Shown here: positions 52,745-61,147 of the stretch, one piece after another | How the letters are laid out: each line of letters begins with the position of its first letter | How positions within the stretch are numbered: position 1 is the first letter of the stretch | From: Sphingomonas hankyongi | GTDB lineage: Bacteria > Pseudomonadota > Alphaproteobacteria > Sphingomonadales > Sphingomonadaceae | Direction of reading: 5' to 3' | NCBI RefSeq assembly: GCF_023516575.1 | Contig: NZ_JAMGBE010000003.1 | Span: forward strand, 62,001-126,000 | DNA length: 64,000 nt | Translations under genes and position numbers: made by a program | Notes under the pieces: model-generated | The model's database searches: none | Told to the model about the DNA's origin: nothing | The model's input: only the letters and a program-made list of their open reading frames with translations

Positions 52745-53329
52745 ATGCAGGACCGTATTTTCGGCGACCGCGAGAAGGCGATGGAGGAAGCTTATTTCCG
52801 CCAGGAAGACGCCAAGCTTCTCGACAAGCTTCGCCATCGCGCCAACCTCGATGAGATTGCCCTGGCGCTTCGCGACAAATTGCGGGTCGATGATCCCGAT
52901 CTTCTTCAGAAAGTGCGGGATTTAGGAATCGACGCTGACAGCGCGTCTGCGTTCTTCGTAGCTCCGCTGCTGCAGGTTGCATGGGCTGAGGGAAAAGTGA
53001 CCAGGGAAGAGCGGGATACCGTACTTCTGTTGGCCCGGAAGCGTGGAATCGATCCGGAATCGCCGGCCTACGTAAAGCTCGGAGAATGGCTCCACGTACG
53101 GCCTTCCGACGAATTCTTCGATACCGCCGGCGAAGTCCTGAACGCGGCCTTCGCAGTGCTCACGCCGGCAGAGCGGGAGGAACGCATCTTGTCGATCGTC
53201 CATGCATGCCAGGAAGTAGCCGAAGCGTCAGGCGGTCTCGGGCGGCTGCTGGGGTTGGGAGACGGGGTTTCGAGCATGGAAGCGGCGACGCTCGACAAGA
53301 TCACTCGGACGCTGCGTAGCCATCACTGA
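52745..53329 (+). CDS. TerB-domain protein with an IF1-like N-terminal segment
   Basis: A 194-residue protein. Residues ~65-185 form a helical TerB-like domain (A-W-A-E-G-K-V-T-R-E-E-R-D, the acidic helix pair usual in TerB). The N-terminus is striking: F6-G-D-R-E-K-A-M-E-E-A-Y-F-R19 nearly repeats the F-G-x-R-E-x-A-x-E-E-x-Y-F-R core of mitochondrial ATPase inhibitor IF1, and is also similar to the zeta inhibitor (DUF1476) of alphaproteobacterial ATP synthase. The following E-D-A-K-L-L-D-K-L-R-H-R continues as a charged helix. Lying directly after F0 genes, it may regulate ATP synthase. TerB identity is good; the inhibitor role is inference. Confidence 0.72.
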   Translation: MQDRIFGDREKAMEEAYFRQEDAKLLDKLRHRANLDEIALALRDKLRVDDPDLLQKVRDLGIDADSASAFFVAPLLQVAWAEGKVTREERDTVLLLARKRGIDPESPAYVKLGEWLHVRPSDEFFDTAGEVLNAAFAVLTPAEREERILSIVHACQEVAEASGGLGRLLGLGDGVSSMEAATLDKITRTLRSHH

Positions 53330-53343
53330 ACGGCGGCAGTCGA

Positions 53344-54711
53344 CTACTCGAACCAGTCCCAGATATTCTTGCTTGAGAACGACCATTTGAAGGTCGTCTG
53401 CAGGCGCGTGTCCGTGCCTGTGTCGCCGTCATTATCCGTGCGCTTGCCCCACAGGAGCTCGGCGCCGACGAGCACGTTGTCCAGCGGCGTCCAGAGGAGG
53501 TTGGCCGAGGCATATTCGCCTTTGTGGAAGGCCGTCGGTTCCTGGAAATTGGTGTTGTCCACCTTGGTGAAGCTGTAACCGATTGCCGAGCTAAGCTGCT
53601 TTGACCACTGAAGATCGGCATAGGCGGAAATGCCAAGCAGCTTCACAGCCACCGCTCGCGGCACGATCAGGATGCCATCCGGGCCCTGTTGAATCTCTAC
53701 AGCAGGGGCCAGATCCATGCCGCCGTCGTTCATATAGGTTGCGATGCCGCGCCCGTAGACGACGCCCAGCCGTGGAGTGACCATGCCCAGCTTGATTGCC
53801 GAGGTCGCGTTCAGGCCCCATCCCGTCTCATGCCCCTCCGGCTCATTGCCGTCGGTTCCGCGGGTTTCGAATCCGATCTTGCGAAGGATACCGGCGAGGC
53901 GGACATGGCCCCAATCGCCGCCATAACGGACGGCGGCGGTCAGGTCCGGCAGTTCCTCATTGGACTGGATGTTGGCGGCGACATTTTCATCGATCAGGCG
54001 GATCCGGCCGGGGTCGATGTCGTCACTCGGATGTTCGAGGGCGACCGCGGCCTCGAAGCCGCCATTATTGACGAAGGTCCAACGCAGCTGCGGGTTGCGC
54101 ACGAACACCATTCCGGTCGGGCCCCAATAGTCGACGACGTTCGGGAAGATGTCGCCGTCCATGAACAAGGTGTTTGTCTGGCCGGCCAGGAATGGCCCCC
54201 ATTTGCCGTAGATGTGGCGGACGCGGAACGTGGTCTGGCCGGCATCGACGCCGGTCCCGTAAAGGTCGAACTCGAACTTGGCCTCGTAAGGCTTGCCTGC
54301 GACTTCGCCCGTGGCCTTGGCGCCGAGGCGCGACTGGCGGACGCTGAAGATGGACTGGCCGTCGCCCCCGAATTCCCCCTCCTGGGTCGGAATGCGGGAG
54401 GGACGTAACGTCGCGTCCCAGTCCGGGTTCACGCGCTTGAAATCCTGGATCGCGTCCAGCTGGACGAATCCATAGAGCTCCAGATTATGATCCTTCATCC
54501 GCTTTTCGGCGGGGGGAGTGTACTGGATTGGCGGAGCTTCCGTGGAAACCCCGAGGCGCGTCTCCAGCCGATTGATGCGCGCCCTAAGCTCTTGGAGTTC
54601 CTGCACGGCCTGAGTGCGCTCGGCGTCGGTGAGTGGCGGCTGCTGCGCCTCCTCCGCCAGAGCCGGCGTTGCGATGCAGGCAGCGGTTGCAGCCAGAAGA
54701 AGCTTACGCAT
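53344..54711 (-). CDS. DcaP-type outer-membrane porin
   Basis: A 455-residue outer-membrane protein with signal peptide (L-L-L-A-A-T-A-A-C-I-A-T-P-A-L-A), an N-terminal coiled-coil segment (Q-E-L-R-A-R-I-N-R-L-E-T-R-L) for trimerisation, and a long beta-barrel containing R-Q-S-R-L-G-A-K-A-T-G and A-G-Q-T-N-T-L-F-M-D, features of DcaP-like trimeric porins. DcaP proteins admit negatively charged or dicarboxylate-like small molecules. It faces the TerB-domain gene with 14 bases between their 3' ends, and 98 bases upstream of its start is the end of the pflA gene on the same strand. The barrel ends in W-D-W-F-E rather than a bare aromatic residue. Confidence 0.87.
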   Translation of the reverse strand: MRKLLLAATAACIATPALAEEAQQPPLTDAERTQAVQELQELRARINRLETRLGVSTEAPPIQYTPPAEKRMKDHNLELYGFVQLDAIQDFKRVNPDWDATLRPSRIPTQEGEFGGDGQSIFSVRQSRLGAKATGEVAGKPYEAKFEFDLYGTGVDAGQTTFRVRHIYGKWGPFLAGQTNTLFMDGDIFPNVVDYWGPTGMVFVRNPQLRWTFVNNGGFEAAVALEHPSDDIDPGRIRLIDENVAANIQSNEELPDLTAAVRYGGDWGHVRLAGILRKIGFETRGTDGNEPEGHETGWGLNATSAIKLGMVTPRLGVVYGRGIATYMNDGGMDLAPAVEIQQGPDGILIVPRAVAVKLLGISAYADLQWSKQLSSAIGYSFTKVDNTNFQEPTAFHKGEYASANLLWTPLDNVLVGAELLWGKRTDNDGDTGTDTRLQTTFKWSFSSKNIWDWFE

Positions 54712-54809
54712 CGGACCCCCAGTCCCGCTTGGTTAGGACGGGGCGATTATGAGGAGGGGTCTACCCTCGGTAACTCAGGGTGAATCCGAACAACAGCCTT
54801 AGGAATTAC

Positions 54810-55658
54810 CTAGACGGCGTCGAGCCCGGCTTCGCGGAAAATCGCGATCGCCTTCTCGACGCCATCGCGCGTGGGCGTCTCGGTAGCCGCAAGCTTGTAG
54901 TCGAGGTTCAGACGCTCCCATTTGTACTTGCCCATCTGGTGGAACGGCAGAATCTCTGCGCGCTCAACCACGCCGAGTGAGGCCGCGAAATCGGCCACTG
55001 CCTCCATCTCTTCCGGGATATCCGTCAGGCCGGGTACCAACACGTAACGAAGCCACATCGGCCGCTTCAGTTCGGCGAGGCGATTGGCAAATTCGAGGAC
55101 GTCCTCATTGTGCATTCCGCCCGTTACGAGCTCATGCTGCGCTCGGGTGAAGGCTTTCATGTCGAGGATCACCAGGTCGATGTTACGGATGTCATCATCT
55201 GACAGTCGGTCGCCAAAATAGCCGTTCGTCTCGATGGCTGTGTGCACGCCCATTTGCTTGACCGCCGACAGGAGGCGCGCTGCGAAGCGATCCTGCATCA
55301 GGGGTTCCCCGCCGGAAAGCGTGAAGCCGCCGTGCATCGCCTTGAGGCCGTTCGAATATTTGCGAACCTCATCGATTGCCTTCTCGAGCGTGACCGGAAT
55401 GCCGTTGCTGAGCGTCCAGGTATCCGGGTTGTGGCAATATTGGCATCTGAACATGCACGCAGTGGTCCACGCCACGAGCCGAATTCCGGGTCCGTCGACA
55501 GCCGAGCCGGTAGTAAAACTGTGAAGGAAACCCATGTCGCCCGTCTTGAGCGCCGATCGAACGTCGGTTTCAGGCACATCCTCGCCGAGGTGCACCCGCA
55601 TCTCAAAGGGAGATTTCGCCTCGAGCGGTGGGCGCTCGATGGCCGTTTCTGTTGCCAC
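54810..55658 (-). CDS. pflA: Pyruvate formate-lyase activating enzyme
   Basis: A 282-residue radical-SAM enzyme. The cluster-binding motif C-M-F-R-C-Q-Y-C (CxxxCxxC) lies near residue 70, preceded by D-G-P-G-I-R-L-V, and the S-G-G-E-P-L-M-Q SAM-binding motif follows. It abstracts a hydrogen from the glycine of PflB to make the glycyl radical. It is longer at the N-terminus than the E. coli enzyme by about 35 residues (through residue 38, with M-A-T-E-T-A), of unknown use. GTG start 2 bases after the pflB stop. Confidence 0.93.
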   Translation of the reverse strand: MATETAIERPPLEAKSPFEMRVHLGEDVPETDVRSALKTGDMGFLHSFTTGSAVDGPGIRLVAWTTACMFRCQYCHNPDTWTLSNGIPVTLEKAIDEVRKYSNGLKAMHGGFTLSGGEPLMQDRFAARLLSAVKQMGVHTAIETNGYFGDRLSDDDIRNIDLVILDMKAFTRAQHELVTGGMHNEDVLEFANRLAELKRPMWLRYVLVPGLTDIPEEMEAVADFAASLGVVERAEILPFHQMGKYKWERLNLDYKLAATETPTRDGVEKAIAIFREAGLDAV

Positions 55659-55660
55659 CG

Positions 55661-57919
55661 TCAGTCTCCGTGGAATGTACGGTTGATCACGTCCATTTGC
55701 TGCTCACGCGTCAGGCGTACGAAGTTAACGGCATAGCCGGATACGCGGATCGTCAGGCTCGGATACTTCTCCGGATGATCCATCGCGTCGAGCAAAGTGT
55801 CGCGGTTCAGGACGTTGATGTTCATGTGATAGCCGGTCGTTCCGAAGAAGCCGTCGAGGATAGACGTCAGGTTCGTGATCCGGTCGTTTTCCGTACGCCC
55901 GAGCCCCGTGGGGACCAGAGTCGTCGTCAAGGAGATGCCGTCCTGGGCATCCCTATACGGAATTTTCGCGACTGAAGCAGCGGAGGCGTGGATGCCGTGG
56001 CTGTCGCGCCCATGCATCGGATTTGCGCCGGGAGCGAAGGGTTCGCCCTTACGCCGGCCGTCCGGAGTGTTCCCGGTAGCCTTTCCGTAGACGACGTTCG
56101 ATGTGATGGTCAGCACCGACTGCGTATGCAAAGCGTTCCGGTAAAGCGGGAACTGGCGCAACTTCTTCATGAAGGTGCTCACCAGCCAGGCCGCCATGCC
56201 GTCGACACGATTGTCGTTATTCCCGAACAGTGGGAATTCGCCTTCGGTGACGTAATCGGTAATCAGCCCAGTATCGTCGCGAACGACCTTCACCTTGGCA
56301 TATTTGATGGCCGAGAGGCTGTCCGCCACGACCGACATGCCGGCGATACCAAACGCCATTGTCCTGAGCGGCGCATAATCGTGCAGCGCCATCTCGATGC
56401 GCTCATAAGCATATTTGTCGTGCATGTAGTGGATGACGTTCATCGCGCTCGCGTAGGTGCCGGCGAGCCAGTCCATCATCTTGTCGAAGCGATCCACGAC
56501 ATCGTCGAAGTCGAGATAATCGCCTTTCACCGGTTCCGTCGGAGGCGCGATCTGCTTTCCGCTGACTTCGTCGCGGCCGCCGTTGATCGCGTAGAGCATC
56601 GCCTTGGCGAGATTGGCCCGGGCGCCGAAGAACTGCATCTGTTTGCCCATCGCCATCGGTGAGACGCAGCAGGCGATGGCGCCGTCGTCGCCCCAAGCCA
56701 TGCGCATGATTTCGTCGCTCTCGAATTGGATCGAGCTCGTGTCGATCGCCACCTTGGACGAGAAGCGCCGGAAGCCTTCTGGCAGTTGCGGCGTGTACCA
56801 GATGGTCAGATTCGGTTCGGGGGCCGGTCCCAGATTGTACAGGGTCTGCAGGAAGCGGAAGCTTGTCTTGGTGACGAGGGGCCGTCCGTCGTCGGCCATG
56901 CCCGCAATCGACTCGGTCACCCATGTCGGATCGCCCGCAAAGAGATCGTCATATTCCGGTGTTCGTAGGAAGCGGACGATCCGCAGCTTGATCACGAAAT
57001 CATCGACGATCTCTTGGGCTTTCTCCTCGGTGAGCGTTCCGTTCTCGAGGTCGCGCTCGAAGTAGATATCGAGGAAGGTCGATACGCGACCAAGCGACAT
57101 GGCCGCCCCATTCTGCTCCTTCACCGCCGCCAGATATCCGAAATAGAGCCACTGAACGGCTTCCTTGGCCGTGCTCGCCGGTCCGGAAATATCGAAGCCA
57201 TATTTGGCGGCCATTTCCTTGAGCTCGCCGAGCGCGCGGATTTGCTCCGAAAGCTCCTCGCGGTCGCGAATTATCGCATCGGTTGACCATTGATCGTCGA
57301 GCGACAGCTTCTCGGCTTTCTTGACCTCGATGAGCCGGTCAACGCCGTAAAGCGCAACGCGACGGTAATCGCCGATGATACGCCCGCGGCCATAAGCATC
57401 GGGAAGCCCGGTTAGGACGTGTGAGCTACGGCAGCGCCGCACATCCTGGGTATAAGCATCGAAGACGCCTTCATTGTGGGTCTTGCGATACTTCGTGAAG
57501 ATCTCAATGACCTTGGGATCTGGCTTGTAGCCGTAGGCCTCAAGACCATTCGTGACCATCTTGAGCCCGCCGTTCGGCATGATCGCACGCTTCAACGGAG
57601 CATCCGTCTGCAGGCCGACGATGATTTCGTTCTTTTTGTCGATATAGCCCGCGTCGTGCGCCGTGATGGAGCTCGGAATCTGCGAGACGTCGAGCACGCC
57701 CTTCTTGCGTTCCTCTACAAATAAGTCGGTTAGCTTCTTCCAGATCGCTGTCGTGCGCTTTGTCGGTCCCGCCAGGAAGCTCTCGTCGCCGTAATAAGGT
57801 TCGTAATTGTGCTGCATGAAATTGCGGACATTGATCTCCTTCGTCCACAGACCCGGCTTGAACGCACTGCTCTTCTTGGCTGCCGGCTTGTGCTCGGGTT
57901 CCATGATCAAGGTCGACAT
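55661..57919 (-). CDS. pflB: Pyruvate formate-lyase (formate C-acetyltransferase)
   Basis: A 752-residue glycyl-radical enzyme of normal length. The catalytic cysteine pair is in I-A-C-C-V-S-P (about residue 416) and the radical glycine in R-V-S-G-Y-A-V-N-F near the C-terminus (about 727). It converts pyruvate and CoA to acetyl-CoA and formate under anoxic conditions in the cytoplasm. The start at 57919 was chosen because a GGAGG lies at the right distance; an ATG 12 bases upstream overlaps that site. It sits between the MFS transporter and pflA. No formate-hydrogen-lyase or formate dehydrogenase gene is in the window. Confidence 0.95.
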   Translation of the reverse strand: MSTLIMEPEHKPAAKKSSAFKPGLWTKEINVRNFMQHNYEPYYGDESFLAGPTKRTTAIWKKLTDLFVEERKKGVLDVSQIPSSITAHDAGYIDKKNEIIVGLQTDAPLKRAIMPNGGLKMVTNGLEAYGYKPDPKVIEIFTKYRKTHNEGVFDAYTQDVRRCRSSHVLTGLPDAYGRGRIIGDYRRVALYGVDRLIEVKKAEKLSLDDQWSTDAIIRDREELSEQIRALGELKEMAAKYGFDISGPASTAKEAVQWLYFGYLAAVKEQNGAAMSLGRVSTFLDIYFERDLENGTLTEEKAQEIVDDFVIKLRIVRFLRTPEYDDLFAGDPTWVTESIAGMADDGRPLVTKTSFRFLQTLYNLGPAPEPNLTIWYTPQLPEGFRRFSSKVAIDTSSIQFESDEIMRMAWGDDGAIACCVSPMAMGKQMQFFGARANLAKAMLYAINGGRDEVSGKQIAPPTEPVKGDYLDFDDVVDRFDKMMDWLAGTYASAMNVIHYMHDKYAYERIEMALHDYAPLRTMAFGIAGMSVVADSLSAIKYAKVKVVRDDTGLITDYVTEGEFPLFGNNDNRVDGMAAWLVSTFMKKLRQFPLYRNALHTQSVLTITSNVVYGKATGNTPDGRRKGEPFAPGANPMHGRDSHGIHASAASVAKIPYRDAQDGISLTTTLVPTGLGRTENDRITNLTSILDGFFGTTGYHMNINVLNRDTLLDAMDHPEKYPSLTIRVSGYAVNFVRLTREQQMDVINRTFHGD

Positions 57920-57937
57920 AAAATCCTCCATTGAATC

Positions 57938-59236
57938 CTATTCGGCCGGCAGCCCCGCGCCGAGCGGGGGGCCACCAACATGCTTGCGAGCTTTTGGCCC
58001 GGTTTCGCGCAGCACGAGCGTCAAGCCGATCGCGATCGCGACGCCGATCAGCATCGGCATGAACGTCGCTTGGTAATCGGCAAGGTCACGAACCTCCCCG
58101 CCACTGATCCGGGTCAGGCGCGCGGCGAACAAGGGACCGAAGATGGCCGTGAGCGAGAAATTGATGAAGTTGATGACGCCCGTAGCGGTGCCACTGTGCT
58201 CCGGCCGGTTTGCTTCCTTGATGACTGTATAGGGGATCATCGCTGCGCCAGACGCGATGCCGGCGACCAGGGCGAGGAAGTATGGAGGGAAGACATTGAC
58301 CGGTCCGAATAGGCCGAACGTGAGAGTTGCAAGGAGGATGGCGGCGGCGCCTATGATAACCGGCTTGCGCCGACCTATGCGGTCCGAGACCCATCCGAGC
58401 AGGGGACAGCCAATAATCCATCCGAAGGGGACCGCTGCCGAGCGAAGAACCGCGACTTCGTAGGGCGCGCCATGAGCTTCCTGCAAAAAACGTACGCCCC
58501 AAACCATGTCGAAGATGGTGGTCGGGATAAAAATCAGCCCCGCGATCAAGCCGCATATGATCGACTGAGGGTTGCGGAAGACCGCCCCAAATCCCCCAAG
58601 CGCGGCCCTGAGGCCCGGCTTTTCCGCTGCTGCGGATGTCCTGTCCCGGCCGGGAATGAGCACGAACAGCAAGATCGCGATCGGCACGCCGATTATTCCC
58701 ATGCCGAGCCAGAAGCTGTCCCACGAGACGCCGCTGCCAATGACCGGGCCGACGACGAACTGGCCGGCAGAACCACCTGCCATTCCGAACATCTGCGTTG
58801 CGCCGATCATCGTGGCCGCGCGGGAAGCGGGCATGTAACTGCTAACGAGGTAGACTGCGCCGATTAGCGCGAAGACACCCCCGGCCCCCTGCATGAAGCG
58901 GCCGATGCTCGCCATCGTTTGGTCGCCGGTGGAAAACAGGATTGCTCCGACCGCCACCGTCGCAGCGCCGAGCGGGACCACCATGCGCGGGCCGACCTGA
59001 TCCATGGCCACGCCCGCTACGAGACTGAAGGGCGCGTATCCCCAGTAGAAAAGGCCGACGAGCGAGGCCACGCCGACGGCCGTCAGGCCAAATGCGGCAG
59101 TCAGGTCGGGCATCATGACTGCGGGAGCCGACCGCATCGAATATTGATAGAAATAGAAGACAGAGGTTACGAGCCACGCCGCCATGACCACGCCATTTGC
59201 AGTCGCGCTTTTGGAGGGCTGGCTGGTGGCGGTCAC
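57938..59236 (-). CDS. MFS transporter linked to serine dehydratase and pyruvate formate-lyase
   Basis: A 432-residue protein with 12 membrane segments. The loop 2-3 and 8-9 motifs (D-Q-V-G-P-R and S-D-R-I-G-R-R-K-P) are the MFS signature repeats. Its family branch cannot be told by eye; it looks generally like organic-acid or sugar-phosphate transporters. It is 13 bases after the serine dehydratase stop and 18 bases before the pflB start, so it belongs to this fermentation operon. Candidates for its cargo are pyruvate, serine, formate or acetate. GTG start. Confidence 0.88.
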   Translation of the reverse strand: MTATSQPSKSATANGVVMAAWLVTSVFYFYQYSMRSAPAVMMPDLTAAFGLTAVGVASLVGLFYWGYAPFSLVAGVAMDQVGPRMVVPLGAATVAVGAILFSTGDQTMASIGRFMQGAGGVFALIGAVYLVSSYMPASRAATMIGATQMFGMAGGSAGQFVVGPVIGSGVSWDSFWLGMGIIGVPIAILLFVLIPGRDRTSAAAEKPGLRAALGGFGAVFRNPQSIICGLIAGLIFIPTTIFDMVWGVRFLQEAHGAPYEVAVLRSAAVPFGWIIGCPLLGWVSDRIGRRKPVIIGAAAILLATLTFGLFGPVNVFPPYFLALVAGIASGAAMIPYTVIKEANRPEHSGTATGVINFINFSLTAIFGPLFAARLTRISGGEVRDLADYQATFMPMLIGVAIAIGLTLVLRETGPKARKHVGGPPLGAGLPAE

Positions 59237-59249
59237 CGCCGCGAACCTG

Positions 59250-60842
59250 TCAACAAAGCGTTAGGGACACGGCCAAGCCGCCTTCGGACGTCTCCTTGTA
59301 TTTGGAGTTCATTTCCTTCGCGGTGATCGCCAACGCCTGCACCGTAGAATCGAAATCGACGCGGCGATTGGCCGGGATTTCATTATTGGCGATCAGATAG
59401 CCGGTCCACGATTTTACCGCACCGAAAGCACAGCGTTCGATGCACGGAACTTGCACGAAACCCGCGACAGGGTCGCAGGTCATGCCTAGGTGATGTTCCA
59501 GCGCCCCTTCCGCAGCATTTGCGACGACTTGCGGCGGAGCATCAAGGGCCTGCGCGATCATTGCGGCGCCCATCGCTGAGGCAACACCGATCTCGGCCTG
59601 ACAACCGCCCTCCGCTGCCGCGAGGGTAGCGTGGTGCTTGCAGAGATAACCGATCACCGAGGCTGCAAGGAGGCCTTCGCGGAGTTTCTGGTCGGACACC
59701 TTGGCTCCGGCAGCGTCGAGCGAATAGAGCACCGCGGGCATCACTCCGGCCGATCCGCCCGTAGGTGCGGTAATGACCAGGTGTCCGCGCGCATTTTCCT
59801 CAGAGCCTGCGAGTGCGGCCGCCGAGACCATTCCGATTGCCTTACGTGCCGGGATCGCTTCGTTCATTGCGCTTTTGTAGACATCGCCTGCCTTGGTCTT
59901 GAGCTTGATCGGTCCAGGCAAGGTCGATGTCGGCGCGGCTAGCCCCGTCTTAACCGTCGCGCGCATTGCGCCGATGATCTTGTCGAGGAAGGCGTTGACC
60001 TCCTGTTCGCTCTTGCCGGAGATTGACGTTTCGTTGGCCATTGCCAGCTGTGCGATCGAGATATTGTCGCGCTTGGTGTAGTTCAGAACCTCCGCGATTG
60101 TTTTGTAGGGATATTTGGGCGGATTCTTCTTGGGCGGGGTGTACCCCTTCCATTCGATGAAACCTCCGCCTACCGAATAATATTCCTGCTCCAGCAACAC
60201 CTTGTCGCCGGCGAGCAGGCTCACCTTCATCGTGTTGGCGTGGGGAAAGTCACCCTTGGTCGCGTCGTAAATGATGTCTTTAAGGGAAGCATTGATCGTC
60301 TTCGTCCCGAGCTTGACCGGATAAATCTTTTCCGGCTCGGCAGCCATCTTGTCGAGAACCGCGACCGGGTCGATCGTCGCCGGCTCGTGACCGATGAGGC
60401 CAGCGAGGGCGGCCCGCTCCGTACCATGGCCTTTGCCCGTGGCGCTGAGGCTACCGTAAAGGTTGACCTTTAGCGCCGTGGCTTTGTCGAGCTCTGCCTG
60501 CGGCAATTTGATGGCTCGTTGATAGAAATCGTAGGTGATGCGCATCGGCCCGATCGTGTGTGACGACGAAGGCCCAGGACCGACTTTGTAGAACTCGTCC
60601 ACGAGGGTCATGACCGGACCCTTCTCGTCCTTAACAACCTGGAGGTTGGGGTCGAGCTTGACCAGTTGCCCTTCAGCAGGGGCTTGCGCCCACAGCGGAT
60701 TGGCCGTGCCACCGAGTGCAACGATGGCGCTGGCCATCGCGCTCCGAACCATAAAGGTGCGGCGATCGGAACCTGCAGGAGGCTCGGAATAATCGAGCTC
60801 CGGAATCGTGCCTGATGGGAATTCACTGGTCATATTGTCCAT
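59250..60842 (-). CDS. L-serine ammonia-lyase (iron-sulfur type) with a Tat signal peptide
   Basis: A 530-residue one-chain L-serine dehydratase. The beta domain has G-P-S-S-S-H-T-I-G-P-M; the alpha domain has the cysteines for a 4Fe-4S cluster: G-G-C-Q-A-E (about 412), M-T-C-D-P-V-A-G (453) and V-P-C-I-E-R-C (469). It deaminates serine to pyruvate. Ahead of the enzyme is an N-terminus with S-D-R-R-T-F-M (twin Arg 27-28), a hydrophobic stretch and A-Q-A, a plausible Tat signal; cytoplasmic relatives lack it. The start at 60842 follows a GGGAGG site; an ATG 18 bases earlier has none. If exported, the cofactor would be inserted before transport, as Tat allows. Confidence 0.88.
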   Translation of the reverse strand: MDNMTSEFPSGTIPELDYSEPPAGSDRRTFMVRSAMASAIVALGGTANPLWAQAPAEGQLVKLDPNLQVVKDEKGPVMTLVDEFYKVGPGPSSSHTIGPMRITYDFYQRAIKLPQAELDKATALKVNLYGSLSATGKGHGTERAALAGLIGHEPATIDPVAVLDKMAAEPEKIYPVKLGTKTINASLKDIIYDATKGDFPHANTMKVSLLAGDKVLLEQEYYSVGGGFIEWKGYTPPKKNPPKYPYKTIAEVLNYTKRDNISIAQLAMANETSISGKSEQEVNAFLDKIIGAMRATVKTGLAAPTSTLPGPIKLKTKAGDVYKSAMNEAIPARKAIGMVSAAALAGSEENARGHLVITAPTGGSAGVMPAVLYSLDAAGAKVSDQKLREGLLAASVIGYLCKHHATLAAAEGGCQAEIGVASAMGAAMIAQALDAPPQVVANAAEGALEHHLGMTCDPVAGFVQVPCIERCAFGAVKSWTGYLIANNEIPANRRVDFDSTVQALAITAKEMNSKYKETSEGGLAVSLTLC

Positions 60843-60969
60843 TACGAGCCTCCCTCTCATGGCCCGGAACCGGCTGACGCGGAGGCCTTGCGGACACGCT
60901 GTCGATCGCCCGCCGATTTCCGTTGGCGAGAATGGTCGAAGGATAAGCCGGCGCGGGTTAGGAGTAATC

Positions 60970-61024
60970 GGGGGTAACCCCCAAGAACCCCTCAGCCTGT
61001 GGCTGATGACTTCTCTGGGGTTTT
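60970..61024 (+). other. Nested hairpin element, possible structured leader or terminator
   Basis: First comes GGGGGT-A-ACCCCC (60970-60982). Then AACCCC (60986-60991) pairs with GGGGTT (61017-61022), enclosing a perfect inner hairpin TCAGCC-TGT-GGCTGA (60992-61006), with four T from 61021. On the plus strand this looks like a terminator-like fold in the leader of the acetate genes, on the minus strand like part of the serine dehydratase leader. I do not recognise a known riboswitch class. Confidence 0.45.
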
Positions 61025-61048
61025 GATGGCGGTCCCTTGGCGCAAGCG

Positions 61049-61064
61049 TCCGGACATATCCGGA
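61049..61064. promoter_or_regulatory. Repeated TCCGGA palindromes, candidate operator
   Basis: TCCGGA occurs twice with CATA between, each unit palindromic and the pair forming a dyad. It is in the divergent promoter region, 84 bases before the phosphotransacetylase start. Its position suits a regulator controlling one or both transcripts; no regulator gene is next to it. Confidence 0.3.
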
Positions 61065-61147
61065 TAGGCCAAAAGTGGCTCTTGCCTATTTTTCGGCGCG
61101 GAGCTCGGGCCATTCCCTTGGCCTGCCTGACAAGAAGGAAGAAGCCC

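Larger units (their letters stand above)
60843..61147. promoter_or_regulatory. Divergent promoter region of the fermentation island
   Basis: The 305 bases between the serine dehydratase and phosphotransacetylase starts hold no credible gene. They include two notable structures, a nested hairpin (60970-61024) and a TCCGGA repeat (61049-61064), described separately. I looked for an FNR-type site (TTGAT-N4-ATCAA) and found only a half-site, TTGAT at 61023-61027. A good AAGGAAG ribosome-binding site precedes the phosphotransacetylase ATG. Confidence 0.6.

Noticed and set aside
54780-54980. A 66-residue plus-strand frame at the end of pflA
   Set aside because: It is antisense to the C-terminus of pflA with no ribosome-binding site or motif.
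61023-61064. An FNR-type anaerobic regulator site before the acetate genes
   Set aside because: Only the half-site TTGAT is present; the second half ATCAA is not at the right distance.
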